Source: Nitrosopumilus sp. b1 (GTDB lineage Archaea; Thermoproteota; Nitrososphaeria; Nitrososphaerales; Nitrosopumilaceae). Taken from it: DNA of 64,000 bases. The notes beneath the pieces were generated by a model. That model was not told the origin of the DNA, made no database searches, and worked only from the letters and a program-made list of their open reading frames with translations. The stretch's first letter is position 1; every line of letters starts with the position of its first letter. Positions 1-10,213 of this stretch are shown piece by piece. The translations under genes were made by a program, and so were the position numbers. The DNA lies in the NCBI RefSeq assembly GCF_014078545.1, contig NZ_MU078713.1, positions 1 through 64,000 on the forward strand, given 5' to 3'.

Positions 1-546
1 TTTACCTTTTGGAGTAATTGAATATGTGTAGGGTTTTGTGTTGGTGTTACGATCAACATATCCGTCATCAAATAACTTCTTCATCAATCTAGAAGTATGT
101 TCCCTAGTCCTATCAATTGTGACTTGAATATCACGTGATGTCATAGGTTTGCTTGTGATTAGCTTCAAGACATACTCTGTCACATCACCATGTGGTAAAT
201 TAGGCGTAATTTCCTGTTTTTGGTGGCTGGCTGGCTTGATGTCAACTACAGGCTCAGGTTTAGGCACATCTTGCTGTGTATTTTTACTAAAATCCTTAAT
301 CTGTGGAGAGGATTCAGGCATTTTTACACTTAATGACTCCATATCAATAGCATCCATGCGTATTTTCATGTCAATTAACTGCCTTTCATAGTACTCTAAA
401 CGTTCAACATATGATGGATCAAGCGTATTTTTCTTCAAATTTACATATGGTTTAATTTTATAATACAAATACAACCCAAACAAACCTACCAAAAATGCAA
501 CAATTCCACTCAAAATCACTTCTGGATCAGGAATTTCTACTAACAT
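1..546 (-). CDS. membrane-anchored winged-helix regulator (partial, C-terminus outside window)
   Basis: The minus-strand frame stays open from the ATG at 546 to base 1 (182 codons) with no stop, so the C-terminus lies outside the window. Residues about 8-27 form one hydrophobic helix. An acidic, proline-containing linker follows. Residues about 125-182 look like a MarR/ArsR-type winged helix: a recognition-helix-like stretch 'SRDIQVTIDRTREHTSRLMK' and then a wing ending 'YTYSITPKGK'. It is probably a membrane-tethered DNA-binding regulator. The ligand and targets cannot be read from the sequence. Domain order is seen; function is inferred. Confidence 0.75.
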   Translation of the reverse strand, partial: MLVEIPDPEVILSGIVAFLVGLFGLYLYYKIKPYVNLKKNTLDPSYVERLEYYERQLIDMKIRMDAIDMESLSVKMPESSPQIKDFSKNTQQDVPKPEPVVDIKPASHQKQEITPNLPHGDVTEYVLKLITSKPMTSRDIQVTIDRTREHTSRLMKKLFDDGYVDRNTNTKPYTYSITPKGK

Positions 547-674
547 CACATAATTTAGGCGTGGATTGTGATTTATCGTGATAGAACAACATAATTTCAC
601 CAAATAGATAACTTACACATCATACAAATCATCACATCATATGTTACTACATCAAACTAAATGGTGATTGGAAA

Positions 675-1067
675 TCACACACTACACGCCTGCCGAATGA
701 GCCTGTCTATCACCATCATGACTTCATCCTCTCTTTCTGGGAAAACATCACTATCTTTTATCACAGAAACCTGTTGTGCTAGTCTTGACATCACATCAAT
801 ATCATCAGGAAGAAGTATGCCTAAACCACGAAGTAACACAATAGAATAGTAGAAACTCATTAATTTCTGCCTAGATTGGCCTAATTGTCGATAATACGCA
901 CCTTTACTAATTCTAAACTCTGATTCTAGAAGATTCTTATGATTTAAAATAATTTCAATTTGTCGCTCAGTAAACAACGATTTTTTGATAATTTTCTCAA
1001 TAATTCTATTAAATTTAGACTCTTCAATGTCTGCCAAAGCTATACAAATCTGTATACAGCATTCCAA
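675..1067 (-). CDS. conserved hypothetical protein with HTH-like helices
   Basis: A 130-residue, largely helical protein. Residues about 30-70 contain 'FTERQIEIIL' and 'ISKGAYYRQLGQSRQK', an arrangement resembling small helix-turn-helix proteins common in ammonia-oxidising archaea. It is transcribed divergently from the GGGP synthase gene; only about 34 bp separate the two starts. No enzyme motif is visible. A DNA-binding role is plausible but unproven. Confidence 0.7.
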   Translation of the reverse strand: MECCIQICIALADIEESKFNRIIEKIIKKSLFTERQIEIILNHKNLLESEFRISKGAYYRQLGQSRQKLMSFYYSIVLLRGLGILLPDDIDVMSRLAQQVSVIKDSDVFPEREDEVMMVIDRLIRQACSV

Positions 1068-1072
1068 TTAAA

Positions 1073-1080
1073 CTTTAAAG
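1073..1080 (+). promoter_or_regulatory. TATA box for GGGP synthase
   Basis: CTTTAAAG centred about 26 bp before the ATG at 1102, as expected for a leaderless archaeal transcript. The octamer is self-complementary, but it lies too close to the minus-strand start at 1067 to serve that gene. Confidence 0.6.
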
Positions 1081-1101
1081 AGCTCATATCAAACCTGAGT
1101 T

Positions 1102-1857
1102 ATGACCAAAATCAAGGTAGAATCATACCTAAATTCAGAATTAAAGAAAAAGAAAGCATTACTATTCGTACTTATAGATTCAGAAATTTCTAATCAAAAC
1201 TCTTCAGCAAACCTAGCAAAACAGGTAGAGAAGATAGGGGCTTCTGCCATACTGGTTGGAGGATCTTCTGCTACTGATCAAATAGAAATGTCTCAAATAG
1301 TAAAGACAATTAAAAAATCAATAAAAATTCCAATAATATTATTCCCTGGGAATGTTACTGGTGTTGTCCCAGAGGCCGACGCCATTTTGTTTAGCTCATT
1401 AATGAACTCTGAAAACCCATATTTTATTACCCAAGCCCAGGCATTAGGCGCTCCAAGCGTACTAAAATTTGGATTAGAACCCCTTCCTACAGCATATCTT
1501 GTGATAGGTGATGGCACATCAGCCTGGTTTGTCGGTTCTGCACGTGGTATTCCCTTTGAAAAACCAAAGATTGCTGCAGCCTATGCGCTTGCAGCACAAT
1601 TTCTTGGAATGCGTTTTGTTTATCTTGAAGCTGGGTCAGGAGCAAAGACTACAGTTCAACCTGATATGGTCAAAACTGTAAGGAAACTCTTTAACGGTTT
1701 TCTTATCGTTGGAGGAGGAATAAAGGATGCAAAAACAGCCAAAAGTTTGGTCGAAGCAGGAGCAGACGCTTTGGTGATTGGGACCTTGTTGGAAAAAGGA
1801 GGCAAACTAAGCAAGTTGACCGAAATCTCAAAAGCAATGAAAACTGCTAAAAAATAG
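1102..1857 (+). CDS. geranylgeranylglyceryl phosphate synthase
   Basis: A 251-residue TIM-barrel protein of the PcrB/GGGPS family. It joins geranylgeranyl diphosphate to sn-glycerol-1-phosphate, the first committed step of archaeal ether-lipid synthesis. Visible family signatures are the early 'LFVLIDSE' strand (Asp near 26), 'GGSSATD' (about 54-60), 'YLEAGSGA' (about 175-182), and the phosphate-gripping 'VGGGIKD' (about 205-211) and 'ADALVIGT' near the C-terminus. Length matches the family. The polymerase D gene starts 8 bp after its stop, so the two are probably co-transcribed. Confidence 0.95.
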   Translation: MTKIKVESYLNSELKKKKALLFVLIDSEISNQNSSANLAKQVEKIGASAILVGGSSATDQIEMSQIVKTIKKSIKIPIILFPGNVTGVVPEADAILFSSLMNSENPYFITQAQALGAPSVLKFGLEPLPTAYLVIGDGTSAWFVGSARGIPFEKPKIAAAYALAAQFLGMRFVYLEAGSGAKTTVQPDMVKTVRKLFNGFLIVGGGIKDAKTAKSLVEAGADALVIGTLLEKGGKLSKLTEISKAMKTAKK

Positions 1858-1865
1858 GACGTTAA

Positions 1866-4800
1866 ATGTCAGAAAACGACGCAATTTTACGCATTAAAGG
1901 CCTTAAAATGCCTCATAATTATCAGAAATACTATTCTGAACTATCAGACGAAGCATACAGAATTTTTGAAAGCGCAGCATTGGCAAAATCATCCCTAGTT
2001 GATTCTTCTGGAATGATTGAGCCAAAAATTGCATTTGACCTTGCAGACCGTGTTGCAAAAATGCACGATATTGATATTTCAGAGCCACTAAGGGAACTGC
2101 TAAAAACAAATGGTAAAGAACTATCTGCCCTTTTACTTTCAAAGGAGATAGCACTTGGGAAATACCTCCCACCAGATTCTACACTTGAGGAGAGGCTGGA
2201 CCTTGCAGTAAGGGTTGGACTGGCAATAGTAACAGAGGGTGTGACAATAGCTCCACTCCAAGGAATTTCTGAAGTAAAAATAAAGAAAAACAAAGATGGA
2301 ACAGAATATCTTTCTGTATCTATAGCTGGTCCGATGAGATCAGCTGGCGGTACAGAGTCTGCTGTTACAATGCTTATAGCAGATCATGTAAGAAAAGCAG
2401 CTAACCTATCAAGATACCAAGCAAACTCATTTGATGATGAAACTGGAAGATTTGTAGAGGAATTAAGAATTTATGAACGCGAAGCAAGCAGTTTCCAATT
2501 TCATGTTCTTGATGAAGATATTGTAACTGTAATCTCAAATCTCCCAGTTGAGCTTGATGGAGTTGATACGGATCCATTTGAAGTAGTAAATCACAAAGGA
2601 ATGGTAAGAATCAAGACAGATAGGGTTCGAGGCGGTGCACTTAGGGTTCTAAATGACGGATTAATTGGTAGAGCAAAAAAACTAGTAAAAAGAATTGAGC
2701 AGTACAACTTGGATGGTTGGGAATGGCTTAATGATCTCAAGGGAGCTATCCAAACTGGAGACAGTCAAGAAGATGCTGCCTCAAAAAGAATGCGTGAAGT
2801 TATTACAGGAAGATCTGTGCTATCCATGCCAAACAGATTGGGAGGATTTAGGCTAAGATATGGACGAGCATGTAATACGGGGTTTGCATGTATTGGATTT
2901 CATCCAGTAATTGCTGAAATTTTAGATCACACTATTGCCGTTGGCACACAAGTAAAAATTGACATGCCTGGTAAAGGAGCTACTGTAGCATTTGTTGACT
3001 CTATTGAAACACCTATAGTTCGATTAAAGAATGGCGATGTAGTAAAAATTTCAAATATTCAACATGGAATTCAAATCAAAAATGAAATTGAAAAAATTCT
3101 TCATCTTGGTGACGTACTAATTTCATTTGGAGACTTCTTAGAAAACAACGCACAGCTTGTACCCTCAGGATATGTTGAAGAATACTGGAATGAAGAACTA
3201 AAAGAAATTATAAAAAAATACGAATCTGATAAGGACAGGTTAGAAAAGTTTCTCAAAGAAATTCCCTCATTAGATGAAGCATTAGAGCTATCAATCCAAT
3301 TCAAAATCCCACTACATCCAAAATATCTCTTTTATTGGGATCAGATAACAAACAATGAATTCCTACAAGTTCTAAAACCACTTGAAATTTTAGACAATCA
3401 GATCGTTTATTCGTCAACTTGCAAAAAAACTTTGGAGAAACTTGGGGTTCCACATAAACTTCAAAACAACAAAATAATTTTAGATGGAACCGAAGCTGAA
3501 GTTTTCTTTTCGTTGTTGTTTAGAAATAAGATTGAACCAGATGAATCCTTGCCAATCCCAAAAGTAATTTCAACGTCATCTGGAATCCAAATTCGAAATA
3601 AGTTTTCTACTTCCATCGGAGTGAGGATTGGAAGACCTGAAAAAGCAGCACCACGACAAATGAAACCTCCTATACATACTCTATTTCCTGTAAATGAGAG
3701 GGGCGGAATCACAAGAGATCTATTAAAGGCCATAAACTCACCCAATTTTTACACAAAGATCTCAAACAGATTTTGCAAAGATTGTAACGAACCATCAATT
3801 GGAATTCGTTGCCAAAAATGCGGAAACAAAACTTCCACCGTTTTTGTATGCCCTGTATGCAGATCAAAACTTGCAGAAGAATTTTGTGAAAAATGTAAAA
3901 GAAAAACCCTAGCATACTCATATCAGGAATTTCCATTAAAGGAGAAGCTCTTAGTGGCTCAAGAGAGGACAGGTCTTAGAGCAAAGGAGCCATTCAAAGG
4001 AGTAAAAGAACTCATCAATCAAGACAGAATTGCAGAACCACTTGAAAAAGGATTGATTAGGCAAAGTCTTGGACTGACCGTCTTTAAAGATGGCACAATT
4101 CGATTTGATGCTACAAACTGTCCTTTGACTCACTTCAAACCATCTTGGATTGGCACATCCATTTCTAAGCTAAATGAGCTTGGATACACACATGACATTA
4201 ATGGTAACCCATTGACTGATTCAGACCAAATCGTTGAGATGATGATGCAGGATGTAATCATTCCATTTGAAAGTGGACGATATCTAGTTGATACCTGCAA
4301 GTACATCGATTTAGAACTCGAAAAATTTTACAACCGTGCAGGATTTTACAACGTAAAAAACACAGATGAACTAATTGGGCATCTAATAATTGGTCTTGCT
4401 CCTCACACATCTGTAGGGATTGTTGGACGAGTGATAGGATATACCGAGACTCATGTATGCTTTGGTACTCCTAACTGGCACTCTGCAAAAAGAAGAGACG
4501 CAGATGGCGATGCAGATTCAATCATGTTACTAATGGACAGCCTCCTTAATTTTTCCAGACAATTTTTGTCTGATAAAATTGGCGGCTTGATGGATGCTCC
4601 ACTTTTGATACAACCACTAGTTTTGCCACATGAATCTCAACCGCAAGCACACAATTTGGAAGTTGTAAAACATTTTCCAAAAACTTTCTTTGATTCCACC
4701 ATGGATAATCCCAAAGCATCAAACATCACCTCTGTTGAAATAATTAAATCAAGACTTGATACCGAAGAGCAATTCTTTAACTATTATTTTACACACTCCA

Positions 4801-5246
4801 CTTCTAGCTTAACGACAAGCAAATCAAGAAGTGCATATTCTACTCTGGGCTCAATGTTGGACAAATTTGACATGCAAATAAGAAATGCTGATCTCATTGA
4901 GGCAGTGGATACTACTGAAATTGTATCAAATGTAATTTCAACACACTTGGTGCCAGATATTATGGGAAATCTAAGAGCCTATGCAAGACAGAGTTTTCGC
5001 TGTACTGCTTGTGGACGTAATTACAGAAGAACACCTCTGCTACAGCATTGTATTTGTGGAAACAGGGTCATTCAGACTATAACGAGAGCATCCATTGAAA
5101 AATATCTAAAACTTGCAAAAAGATTGGTTGACAAATACCAAGTGAGTGTTTATCAAAGAGGACGAATACATGCATTATCTGATGAAATTGAGCTTGTATT
5201 TGGTAAAAGTGATGGAGATCAGGCTTTGTTAACCGATTACAACTAA
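1866..5246 (+). CDS. polC: DNA polymerase D large (catalytic) subunit DP2
   Basis: A 1126-residue euryarchaeal/thaumarchaeal-type family D polymerase large subunit, the replicative polymerase catalytic subunit partnered with DP1 (not in this window). The catalytic carboxylate motif 'DADGDADS' is at about 879-886. Zinc-binding cysteine pairs lie at about 637-655 and 663-680. The C-terminal zinc module with the DP1-binding tail starts near 1046. The frame is continuous with no intein, although DP2 genes of some archaea carry one. Its last 4 bases overlap the end of the convergent glyA gene. Confidence 0.97.
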   Translation: MSENDAILRIKGLKMPHNYQKYYSELSDEAYRIFESAALAKSSLVDSSGMIEPKIAFDLADRVAKMHDIDISEPLRELLKTNGKELSALLLSKEIALGKYLPPDSTLEERLDLAVRVGLAIVTEGVTIAPLQGISEVKIKKNKDGTEYLSVSIAGPMRSAGGTESAVTMLIADHVRKAANLSRYQANSFDDETGRFVEELRIYEREASSFQFHVLDEDIVTVISNLPVELDGVDTDPFEVVNHKGMVRIKTDRVRGGALRVLNDGLIGRAKKLVKRIEQYNLDGWEWLNDLKGAIQTGDSQEDAASKRMREVITGRSVLSMPNRLGGFRLRYGRACNTGFACIGFHPVIAEILDHTIAVGTQVKIDMPGKGATVAFVDSIETPIVRLKNGDVVKISNIQHGIQIKNEIEKILHLGDVLISFGDFLENNAQLVPSGYVEEYWNEELKEIIKKYESDKDRLEKFLKEIPSLDEALELSIQFKIPLHPKYLFYWDQITNNEFLQVLKPLEILDNQIVYSSTCKKTLEKLGVPHKLQNNKIILDGTEAEVFFSLLFRNKIEPDESLPIPKVISTSSGIQIRNKFSTSIGVRIGRPEKAAPRQMKPPIHTLFPVNERGGITRDLLKAINSPNFYTKISNRFCKDCNEPSIGIRCQKCGNKTSTVFVCPVCRSKLAEEFCEKCKRKTLAYSYQEFPLKEKLLVAQERTGLRAKEPFKGVKELINQDRIAEPLEKGLIRQSLGLTVFKDGTIRFDATNCPLTHFKPSWIGTSISKLNELGYTHDINGNPLTDSDQIVEMMMQDVIIPFESGRYLVDTCKYIDLELEKFYNRAGFYNVKNTDELIGHLIIGLAPHTSVGIVGRVIGYTETHVCFGTPNWHSAKRRDADGDADSIMLLMDSLLNFSRQFLSDKIGGLMDAPLLIQPLVLPHESQPQAHNLEVVKHFPKTFFDSTMDNPKASNITSVEIIKSRLDTEEQFFNYYFTHSTSSLTTSKSRSAYSTLGSMLDKFDMQIRNADLIEAVDTTEIVSNVISTHLVPDIMGNLRAYARQSFRCTACGRNYRRTPLLQHCICGNRVIQTITRASIEKYLKLAKRLVDKYQVSVYQRGRIHALSDEIELVFGKSDGDQALLTDYN

Positions 5247-6565
5247 CGTAATTTTACGTATTCATACGCACCAAGTTTTTTATCAAAACAATAATGCACC
5301 TTTTGGAAATCTTTTCTCAATGATTTTACTTTGGGTAAAATCTTCTTAGGATCTTTCTTGTCAATAACGACCTGTTTGATAAATGACGCAATCTCTTTCA
5401 TCTCAGAACCTTTCATTCCTAATCTGGTAATCTCAGATACTCCCAATCTAATTCCTCCAGGGTGGAAATAGTTTCTACCAGCTTTAATGTCTCCTGGAAT
5501 TAATTGTCTGTTGACAATAATGTTTGCTTTTTCCAAATTAGCTTCAACCTCTCCACCATCTGAATAATCTAAAACATTTACAGCAATTTGGTGAGATTTT
5601 GTAAAACCTCTACTCTCACCAAGAACCTTAAAACCAAATCCACTAAGTGATTCTGCAAGAATCTTTGCATTCTTTATCACGTCCTTAGCATAATCTTTTC
5701 CAAACTCTAATGCCTCAGCAAATGTAATTGCTTTAGCTGCCATGTGATGAATGTGATGGCTGCTTGTAAGACCCGGGAATGTAGCTTTCTTGATTGCATC
5801 TCCATGTTTTTCAGAACCTAAGACCAATCCACCTTGGGGACCAAATAATGTCTTGTGAGTACTCATTGTCATGGTATCAGCTCCCTCTCGTAAAGGATCT
5901 TGAAATTCTCCACCAGCAATCAAGCCTGCTACATGTGCTGCATCATAATTAACATGCATGCCATGTCCTTTAAGAAACTCCGCTAGTTCCTTTACCGGGT
6001 GAGGAAACAAAAACAATGAGCCACCAAACATTGCCATCTTTGGAAGTCGTCCTAATTTTTTTAGCTCTTCCACTTTTTGTATTGTTTTATCAACATCAAT
6101 AGTCATCTCTTCAGCATCAAATGGGTAAAACTCAATTTCTAAACCATGAACTAAACCTGCAGTACCAGAGTGCTCTTTCTTTCCGTGAGAGATATGGCCA
6201 CCTGCAGGAATTGATGGAGCAAGCATTACATCTCCAGGATTTGTAAATGCAGAGTATATTGCAAGATTTGCAACTACTCCTGAAATCGCTCTAACATCAG
6301 CAAATTCAGCTTTGAAAAGCTTCTTTGCAAGCTTCATGCATTCAAATTCGACTTCGTCAATGTAGATACATCCAGCATAAACTCGCTCTCCTGGCCAGCC
6401 TTCTGCATATCTATTCCCAAAGTCCGATATTATGGCCTCCCTTACTGCCGGACTTGGAACATTCTCACTAGCAATAAGTGGAATAGAGTTCTCAAACCAC
6501 TTGTTATGGTCTTTTAATTGTGAGAAGATTTTCTTATAGGATTTTTTGTTAGCAGTCTCAGCCAT
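5243..6565 (-). CDS. glyA: serine hydroxymethyltransferase
   Basis: A 440-residue fold-type I PLP enzyme that interconverts serine and glycine while loading a one-carbon unit onto a folate or pterin. The PLP-lysine motif 'STHKTLFGPQGG' is at about 234-245, with 'NRYAEGWPGERVYAG' near 50-65 and a glycine-rich loop 'SIPAGGHISHGKK' near 120. It ends convergently on polC with a 4-bp overlap. The upstream TATA box at 6587-6596 suggests a leaderless transcript starting at the ATG. Confidence 0.96.
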   Translation of the reverse strand: MAETANKKSYKKIFSQLKDHNKWFENSIPLIASENVPSPAVREAIISDFGNRYAEGWPGERVYAGCIYIDEVEFECMKLAKKLFKAEFADVRAISGVVANLAIYSAFTNPGDVMLAPSIPAGGHISHGKKEHSGTAGLVHGLEIEFYPFDAEEMTIDVDKTIQKVEELKKLGRLPKMAMFGGSLFLFPHPVKELAEFLKGHGMHVNYDAAHVAGLIAGGEFQDPLREGADTMTMSTHKTLFGPQGGLVLGSEKHGDAIKKATFPGLTSSHHIHHMAAKAITFAEALEFGKDYAKDVIKNAKILAESLSGFGFKVLGESRGFTKSHQIAVNVLDYSDGGEVEANLEKANIIVNRQLIPGDIKAGRNYFHPGGIRLGVSEITRLGMKGSEMKEIASFIKQVVIDKKDPKKILPKVKSLRKDFQKVHYCFDKKLGAYEYVKLR

Positions 6566-6586
6566 GCTCTGGCAAACTATTTTCCC

Positions 6587-6596
6587 AATTTAAAAA
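6587..6596 (-). promoter_or_regulatory. TATA box for glyA
   Basis: On the minus strand the sequence reads TTTTTAAATT, about 26 bp before the glyA ATG at 6565. This is the usual spacing for a leaderless archaeal promoter. Confidence 0.55.
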
Positions 6597-6636
6597 CACC
6601 GATTATTTTTTTGTATGTCTGCTGATCTAAACAACG

Positions 6637-6644
6637 TATAAAAA
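6637..6644 (+). promoter_or_regulatory. TATA box for thermosome gene
   Basis: A strong TATAAAAA box whose centre is about 26 bp before the ATG at 6667. The transcript should therefore begin at or a few bases before the start codon. Confidence 0.65.
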
Positions 6645-6666
6645 GGGAATACGAGGTCTTTGGGCC

Positions 6667-8364
6667 ATGAGTGGACAAATTGCAAAAGGAAACATGCCAG
6701 TAGTCCTGTTAAAGGATGGAGCATCTGAAACCAAAGGTCGTGAGGCTCAAAAAAATAACATTCAAGCATGCAAAATTGTCTCAGAACTAGTCCGCTCAAG
6801 TTTGGGTCCACGTGGAATGGACAAGATGTTAGTAGATTCTCTAGGTGATGTTACAATTACAAATGACGGCGCAACAATTCTCAAAGAGATTGATGTCCAA
6901 CACCCAGCAGCAAAGATGCTGGTTGAAATTTCAAAATCTACTGATAATGAGGTTGGAGACGGTACCACATCAGCAGTTGTCTTGGCAGGAGCTCTGTTGG
7001 AGAGTGCAGAATCTCTAGTTCTTCAAGACGTTCATCCAACAATTATTGTTGATGGATATCGAAAGGCAGCAAAAAAGGCAAAACATTACTTGCAAGAAAT
7101 TGCTGACAAGGTTTCCCCTAATGATAAAAACATACTAAACAAAATTGCAAAAACATCAATGCAAACTAAACTTGTTAGAAAAGATTCTGATTTACTCGCT
7201 GATATGATTGTAAAAGCAGTCTTGGCAGTTGCTGAAAAAGAAGGCGAGTCATACTCTGTAGATATTGATGATATTAAAGTTGAAAAGAAGGCTGGAGGAT
7301 CAATTGGAGACTCTGCCCTGATTCAAGGTATTGTACTGGATAAAGAAGTAGTTCATGGTCAAATGCCAAAGAAAGTTACTGATGCAAAAATTGCATTAAT
7401 CAACACTGCACTTGAAATCAGCAAGACTGAGACTGATGCTAAGATTAACATTTCAAACCCTCAACAAATGAAAGCATTTTTGGATGAAGAAAACAGAATG
7501 CTAAAAAATATGGTTGACAAAGTTATTGCCTCTGGTGCAAACGCAGTTCTATGTCAAAAAGGCATTGATGATATGGCACAACACTATCTTGCTAAAGCAG
7601 GAGTTTTAGCTGTTAGAAGAATTAAGGAAAGTGATCTTACTAAACTTGCAAAAGCAACGGGTGCCAGAATTGTTACTAACTTAGATGACCTATTTGAGAA
7701 AGATCTTGGAACAGCAGAAACTGTAGAAGAGAGAAAGATCGAAGAGGATCGTTGGGTCTTCATTGAGGGATGTAAACATCCAAAAGCTGTTACCCTCTTA
7801 CTAAGAGGTGGTTCTCAAAGAGTTGTTGATGAAGTTGACAGATCAGTACATGATGCTGTCATGGTAGTAAAAGACGTAATGGAAGAACCATCAATTGTCG
7901 CTGGTGGCGGTGCACCTGAAACATATGCAGCAACTAAATTACGAAACTGGTCAAAATCTCTTGAAGGTAGAGAACAACTAGCAGTCGAAAAATTTGCAGA
8001 CGCATTAGAAGCAATTCCACTAACACTTTCTGAAAATGCAGGAATGGATCCAATCGATACTCTAACCGCATTACGTTCAAGACAACTTAAAGGAGAAAAA
8101 TGGACTGGCATTGATGTAATGAAAGGAAAGATTGCTAATATGAAATCCAGTGATATTATTGAACCACTTTCTGTTAAAAATCAAATTGTATCAGCTGCAT
8201 CAGAAGCTGCTTGTATGATTCTAAGAATTGATGATGTTGTATCCACAACAAAATCTGCCGGACCTCCACCTGGCGCTGAAGGCGGAATGCCACCTGGAAT
8301 GGGTGGAATGGGAGGAATGCCACCTGGAATGGGTGGAATGCCTGATATGGGCGGAATGATGTAG
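6667..8364 (+). CDS. thermosome (group II chaperonin) subunit
   Basis: A 565-residue cytosolic ATP-dependent chaperonin of the CCT/thermosome family. Hallmarks are '[11 protein letters not shown]' (about 43-53), 'DGATILK' (about 67-73), the ATP-binding '[11 protein letters not shown]' (about 97-107), 'VAGGGAPE' (about 413-420) and 'GIDVMKGKI' near 480. The C-terminus is the Gly-Met-Pro-rich tail typical of these subunits, here built from a tandem DNA repeat. No second subunit gene is in the window. Confidence 0.97.
   Translation: MSGQIAKGNMPVVLLKDGASETKGREAQKNNIQACKIVSELVRSSLGPRGMDKMLVDSLGDVTITNDGATILKEIDVQHPAAKMLVEISKSTDNEVGDGTTSAVVLAGALLESAESLVLQDVHPTIIVDGYRKAAKKAKHYLQEIADKVSPNDKNILNKIAKTSMQTKLVRKDSDLLADMIVKAVLAVAEKEGESYSVDIDDIKVEKKAGGSIGDSALIQGIVLDKEVVHGQMPKKVTDAKIALINTALEISKTETDAKINISNPQQMKAFLDEENRMLKNMVDKVIASGANAVLCQKGIDDMAQHYLAKAGVLAVRRIKESDLTKLAKATGARIVTNLDDLFEKDLGTAETVEERKIEEDRWVFIEGCKHPKAVTLLLRGGSQRVVDEVDRSVHDAVMVVKDVMEEPSIVAGGGAPETYAATKLRNWSKSLEGREQLAVEKFADALEAIPLTLSENAGMDPIDTLTALRSRQLKGEKWTGIDVMKGKIANMKSSDIIEPLSVKNQIVSAASEAACMILRIDDVVSTTKSAGPPPGAEGGMPPGMGGMGGMPPGMGGMPDMGGMM
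8281..8340 (+). repeat. two 30-bp tandem repeats encoding the Gly/Met/Pro tail
   Basis: Two adjacent 30-bp units (8281-8310 and 8311-8340) differ at a single base and each encode [10 protein letters not shown]. They form the flexible C-terminal tail of the thermosome subunit. Length variation between strains by slippage is likely. Confidence 0.85.
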
Positions 8365-8418
8365 ATTCCAATTAGGAATTCTCAAAAGTTTATTTGATGA
8401 CATAATTTACGAAAACCA

Positions 8419-8697
8419 TTGAGCAAGACTGCTTCTCGTACAATAACTGGAATCAAGTATGTCTACCTTGCAATCTTCTTTGCATTATTGTCGGGATTTT
8501 TCCATCCTTTGATTACTGGAGCTCCATTTGACAGTGTTATTATCGGCGTCTTGGTGCTTTTTGTAGGGCTTGCAGGAGGAGTACTTGTGTACAAAGCTGC
8601 TACTTCAGACAAGAGGAGAGGAATCTATCTTGGAGGAGGATTTGGTTTAATTGCGATATCACTTGCTTACATTTTTCAGTTGACTGGAAGAGCCTAA
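8419..8697 (+). CDS. small integral membrane protein, three predicted helices
   Basis: A 92-residue protein with a TTG start. Three hydrophobic stretches (about 13-30, 37-57, 69-88) are separated by short polar loops, including a basic 'SDKRRG' loop. It lies 54 bp after the thermosome gene and converges on glutamine synthetase; its stop codon ends one base before the glnA stop. Function unknown. Confidence 0.7.
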   Translation: MSKTASRTITGIKYVYLAIFFALLSGFFHPLITGAPFDSVIIGVLVLFVGLAGGVLVYKAATSDKRRGIYLGGGFGLIAISLAYIFQLTGRA

Positions 8698-10158
8698 CTA
8701 TACATCAAAATACAAATAGAATTCGTGTGGGTGAGGCCTAATTGAGATCTCTTTGTGGTCTCTTCTCTCCAACTCGATTATCTTATCAATGACATCATTA
8801 GTAAAAATAGGAGTAAGGAACTTTCTATCACTCTCCAACTCATCTAATGCTTCACCTAAATTAGCTGGGAGCACACCGATTCCTCTCTTTATGCGCTCAG
8901 CTTTTGTCATCTTGAAAATATCTTCTTTAACCTGATCTCCTGGTTCTTTCTTCTTCTTTAGTCCATCAAGACCAGCAGCTAATACAGCAGAAAATACAAG
9001 GTAGGGATTTGCTGATGGATCAGGCGCTCTATACTCTAATCTCTTTAGATATGAGTATCCCGCACCCTTGAAATGTTTTGGAATTCTAACTATTGCAGAA
9101 CGATTACTTCCACTCCATGCAATGTAAACTGGAGCTTCGTATCCTGGAACTAATCTGTGGTAAGAGTTTGTAGTAGGATTGGTAATTGCACAAAGAGCTC
9201 TTGCGTGTTCTAAAATTCCTCCACAAAAGTATCTTCCAGCTTGACTTAGCTCATCTTCTTCATCTGCATCAAAGAAGATATTCTTCTTATCTTTCCATAA
9301 ACTGACATTTGAGTGCATACCAGAACCAGAATCCATTGAAATGGGTTTTGGCATCATTGTTGCAACCTTGCCGAATTTCTTTGCTATGTTTCTGATTATG
9401 AATTTGTATGATTGCGTTGCATCAGCTGCATTTGTCAAGTAGTCATATCGAATGTCAATCTCACATTGACCTGCTGTTGCAACTTCGTGGTGATGATTGT
9501 CACATAAAATTCCAAAATTCTCGTTTAGTACATTTACACATTCGTTTCTAAATGGTGTAAGTGTGTCTGAAGGGGTACTTGGGTAATATCCCTCTTGTAA
9601 TCCCATTGGATAGCCTGTTCCTTCCTGACTCCAAGGAGCTTCAACTGATTCAATTGAGTATGATTGGCCTTTGTATGGTGTAAGAACATCCCAATGAATT
9701 TTATCAAATACAAAAAATTCTACTTCAGGTCCCCATGCACTATAATCATAGCCCTGAGTCTTTAGATACGCTTCAGCATTTTGTGCAATGCCCCTTGGGT
9801 CTCTTGATAATCTTCCTCTATCTTCTCCCCAGTAAACATCACACAGTAACCTTGCTGTCTTGTTCTCTGTCATCCAGGGGATAACAGCATAGGTATTTGG
9901 ATCTGGTTTTAAAATTAAATCTGAATCATCTATGCTAGTAAAACCCACAATTGAAGAACCATCAAGCTTGGGTAATCCATCTTGCATCTGTTCAGGAGTA
10001 AAGGTATTTGCCGAAATTGTTGTATGGTGGAACCTGCCCATCAAACTTGTAAACTGTAAATCAACAAACTTGATGTCTTCATGCTGAATTTTTGAAAAGA
10101 CCTCGTCAGGAGAATATTTAATCTGGATCGCTTTTCCGTGGCTAACTTTATACGGCAA
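8698..10158 (-). CDS. glnA: glutamine synthetase (paralogue 1)
   Basis: A 486-residue type I glutamine synthetase that makes glutamine from glutamate, ammonia and ATP. Motifs: 'WGPEVEFFVFD' (metal-binding Glu, about 143-153), 'NHHHEVATAGQCEID' (about 220-234), the ATP-loop 'SGSGMHSNVSLW' (about 277-288), 'NPTTNSYHRLVPGYEAP' (about 326-342) and the 'NRSAIVRIP' arginine region. It differs clearly from the second copy at 24962-26437. For an ammonia oxidiser this would be a main ammonia-assimilating enzyme. Confidence 0.95.
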   Translation of the reverse strand: MPYKVSHGKAIQIKYSPDEVFSKIQHEDIKFVDLQFTSLMGRFHHTTISANTFTPEQMQDGLPKLDGSSIVGFTSIDDSDLILKPDPNTYAVIPWMTENKTARLLCDVYWGEDRGRLSRDPRGIAQNAEAYLKTQGYDYSAWGPEVEFFVFDKIHWDVLTPYKGQSYSIESVEAPWSQEGTGYPMGLQEGYYPSTPSDTLTPFRNECVNVLNENFGILCDNHHHEVATAGQCEIDIRYDYLTNAADATQSYKFIIRNIAKKFGKVATMMPKPISMDSGSGMHSNVSLWKDKKNIFFDADEEDELSQAGRYFCGGILEHARALCAITNPTTNSYHRLVPGYEAPVYIAWSGSNRSAIVRIPKHFKGAGYSYLKRLEYRAPDPSANPYLVFSAVLAAGLDGLKKKKEPGDQVKEDIFKMTKAERIKRGIGVLPANLGEALDELESDRKFLTPIFTNDVIDKIIELERRDHKEISIRPHPHEFYLYFDV

Positions 10159-10213
10159 TTTAGTTCCTAACAGCTACACAAATACATCCGCCCATTTAAG
10201 AGTTAGGTAAGCC

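Noticed and set aside
1866-5246. Intein in the polymerase D large subunit
   Set aside because: The protein has normal uninterrupted length and no Hint or endonuclease motifs around the catalytic 'DADGDADS'.
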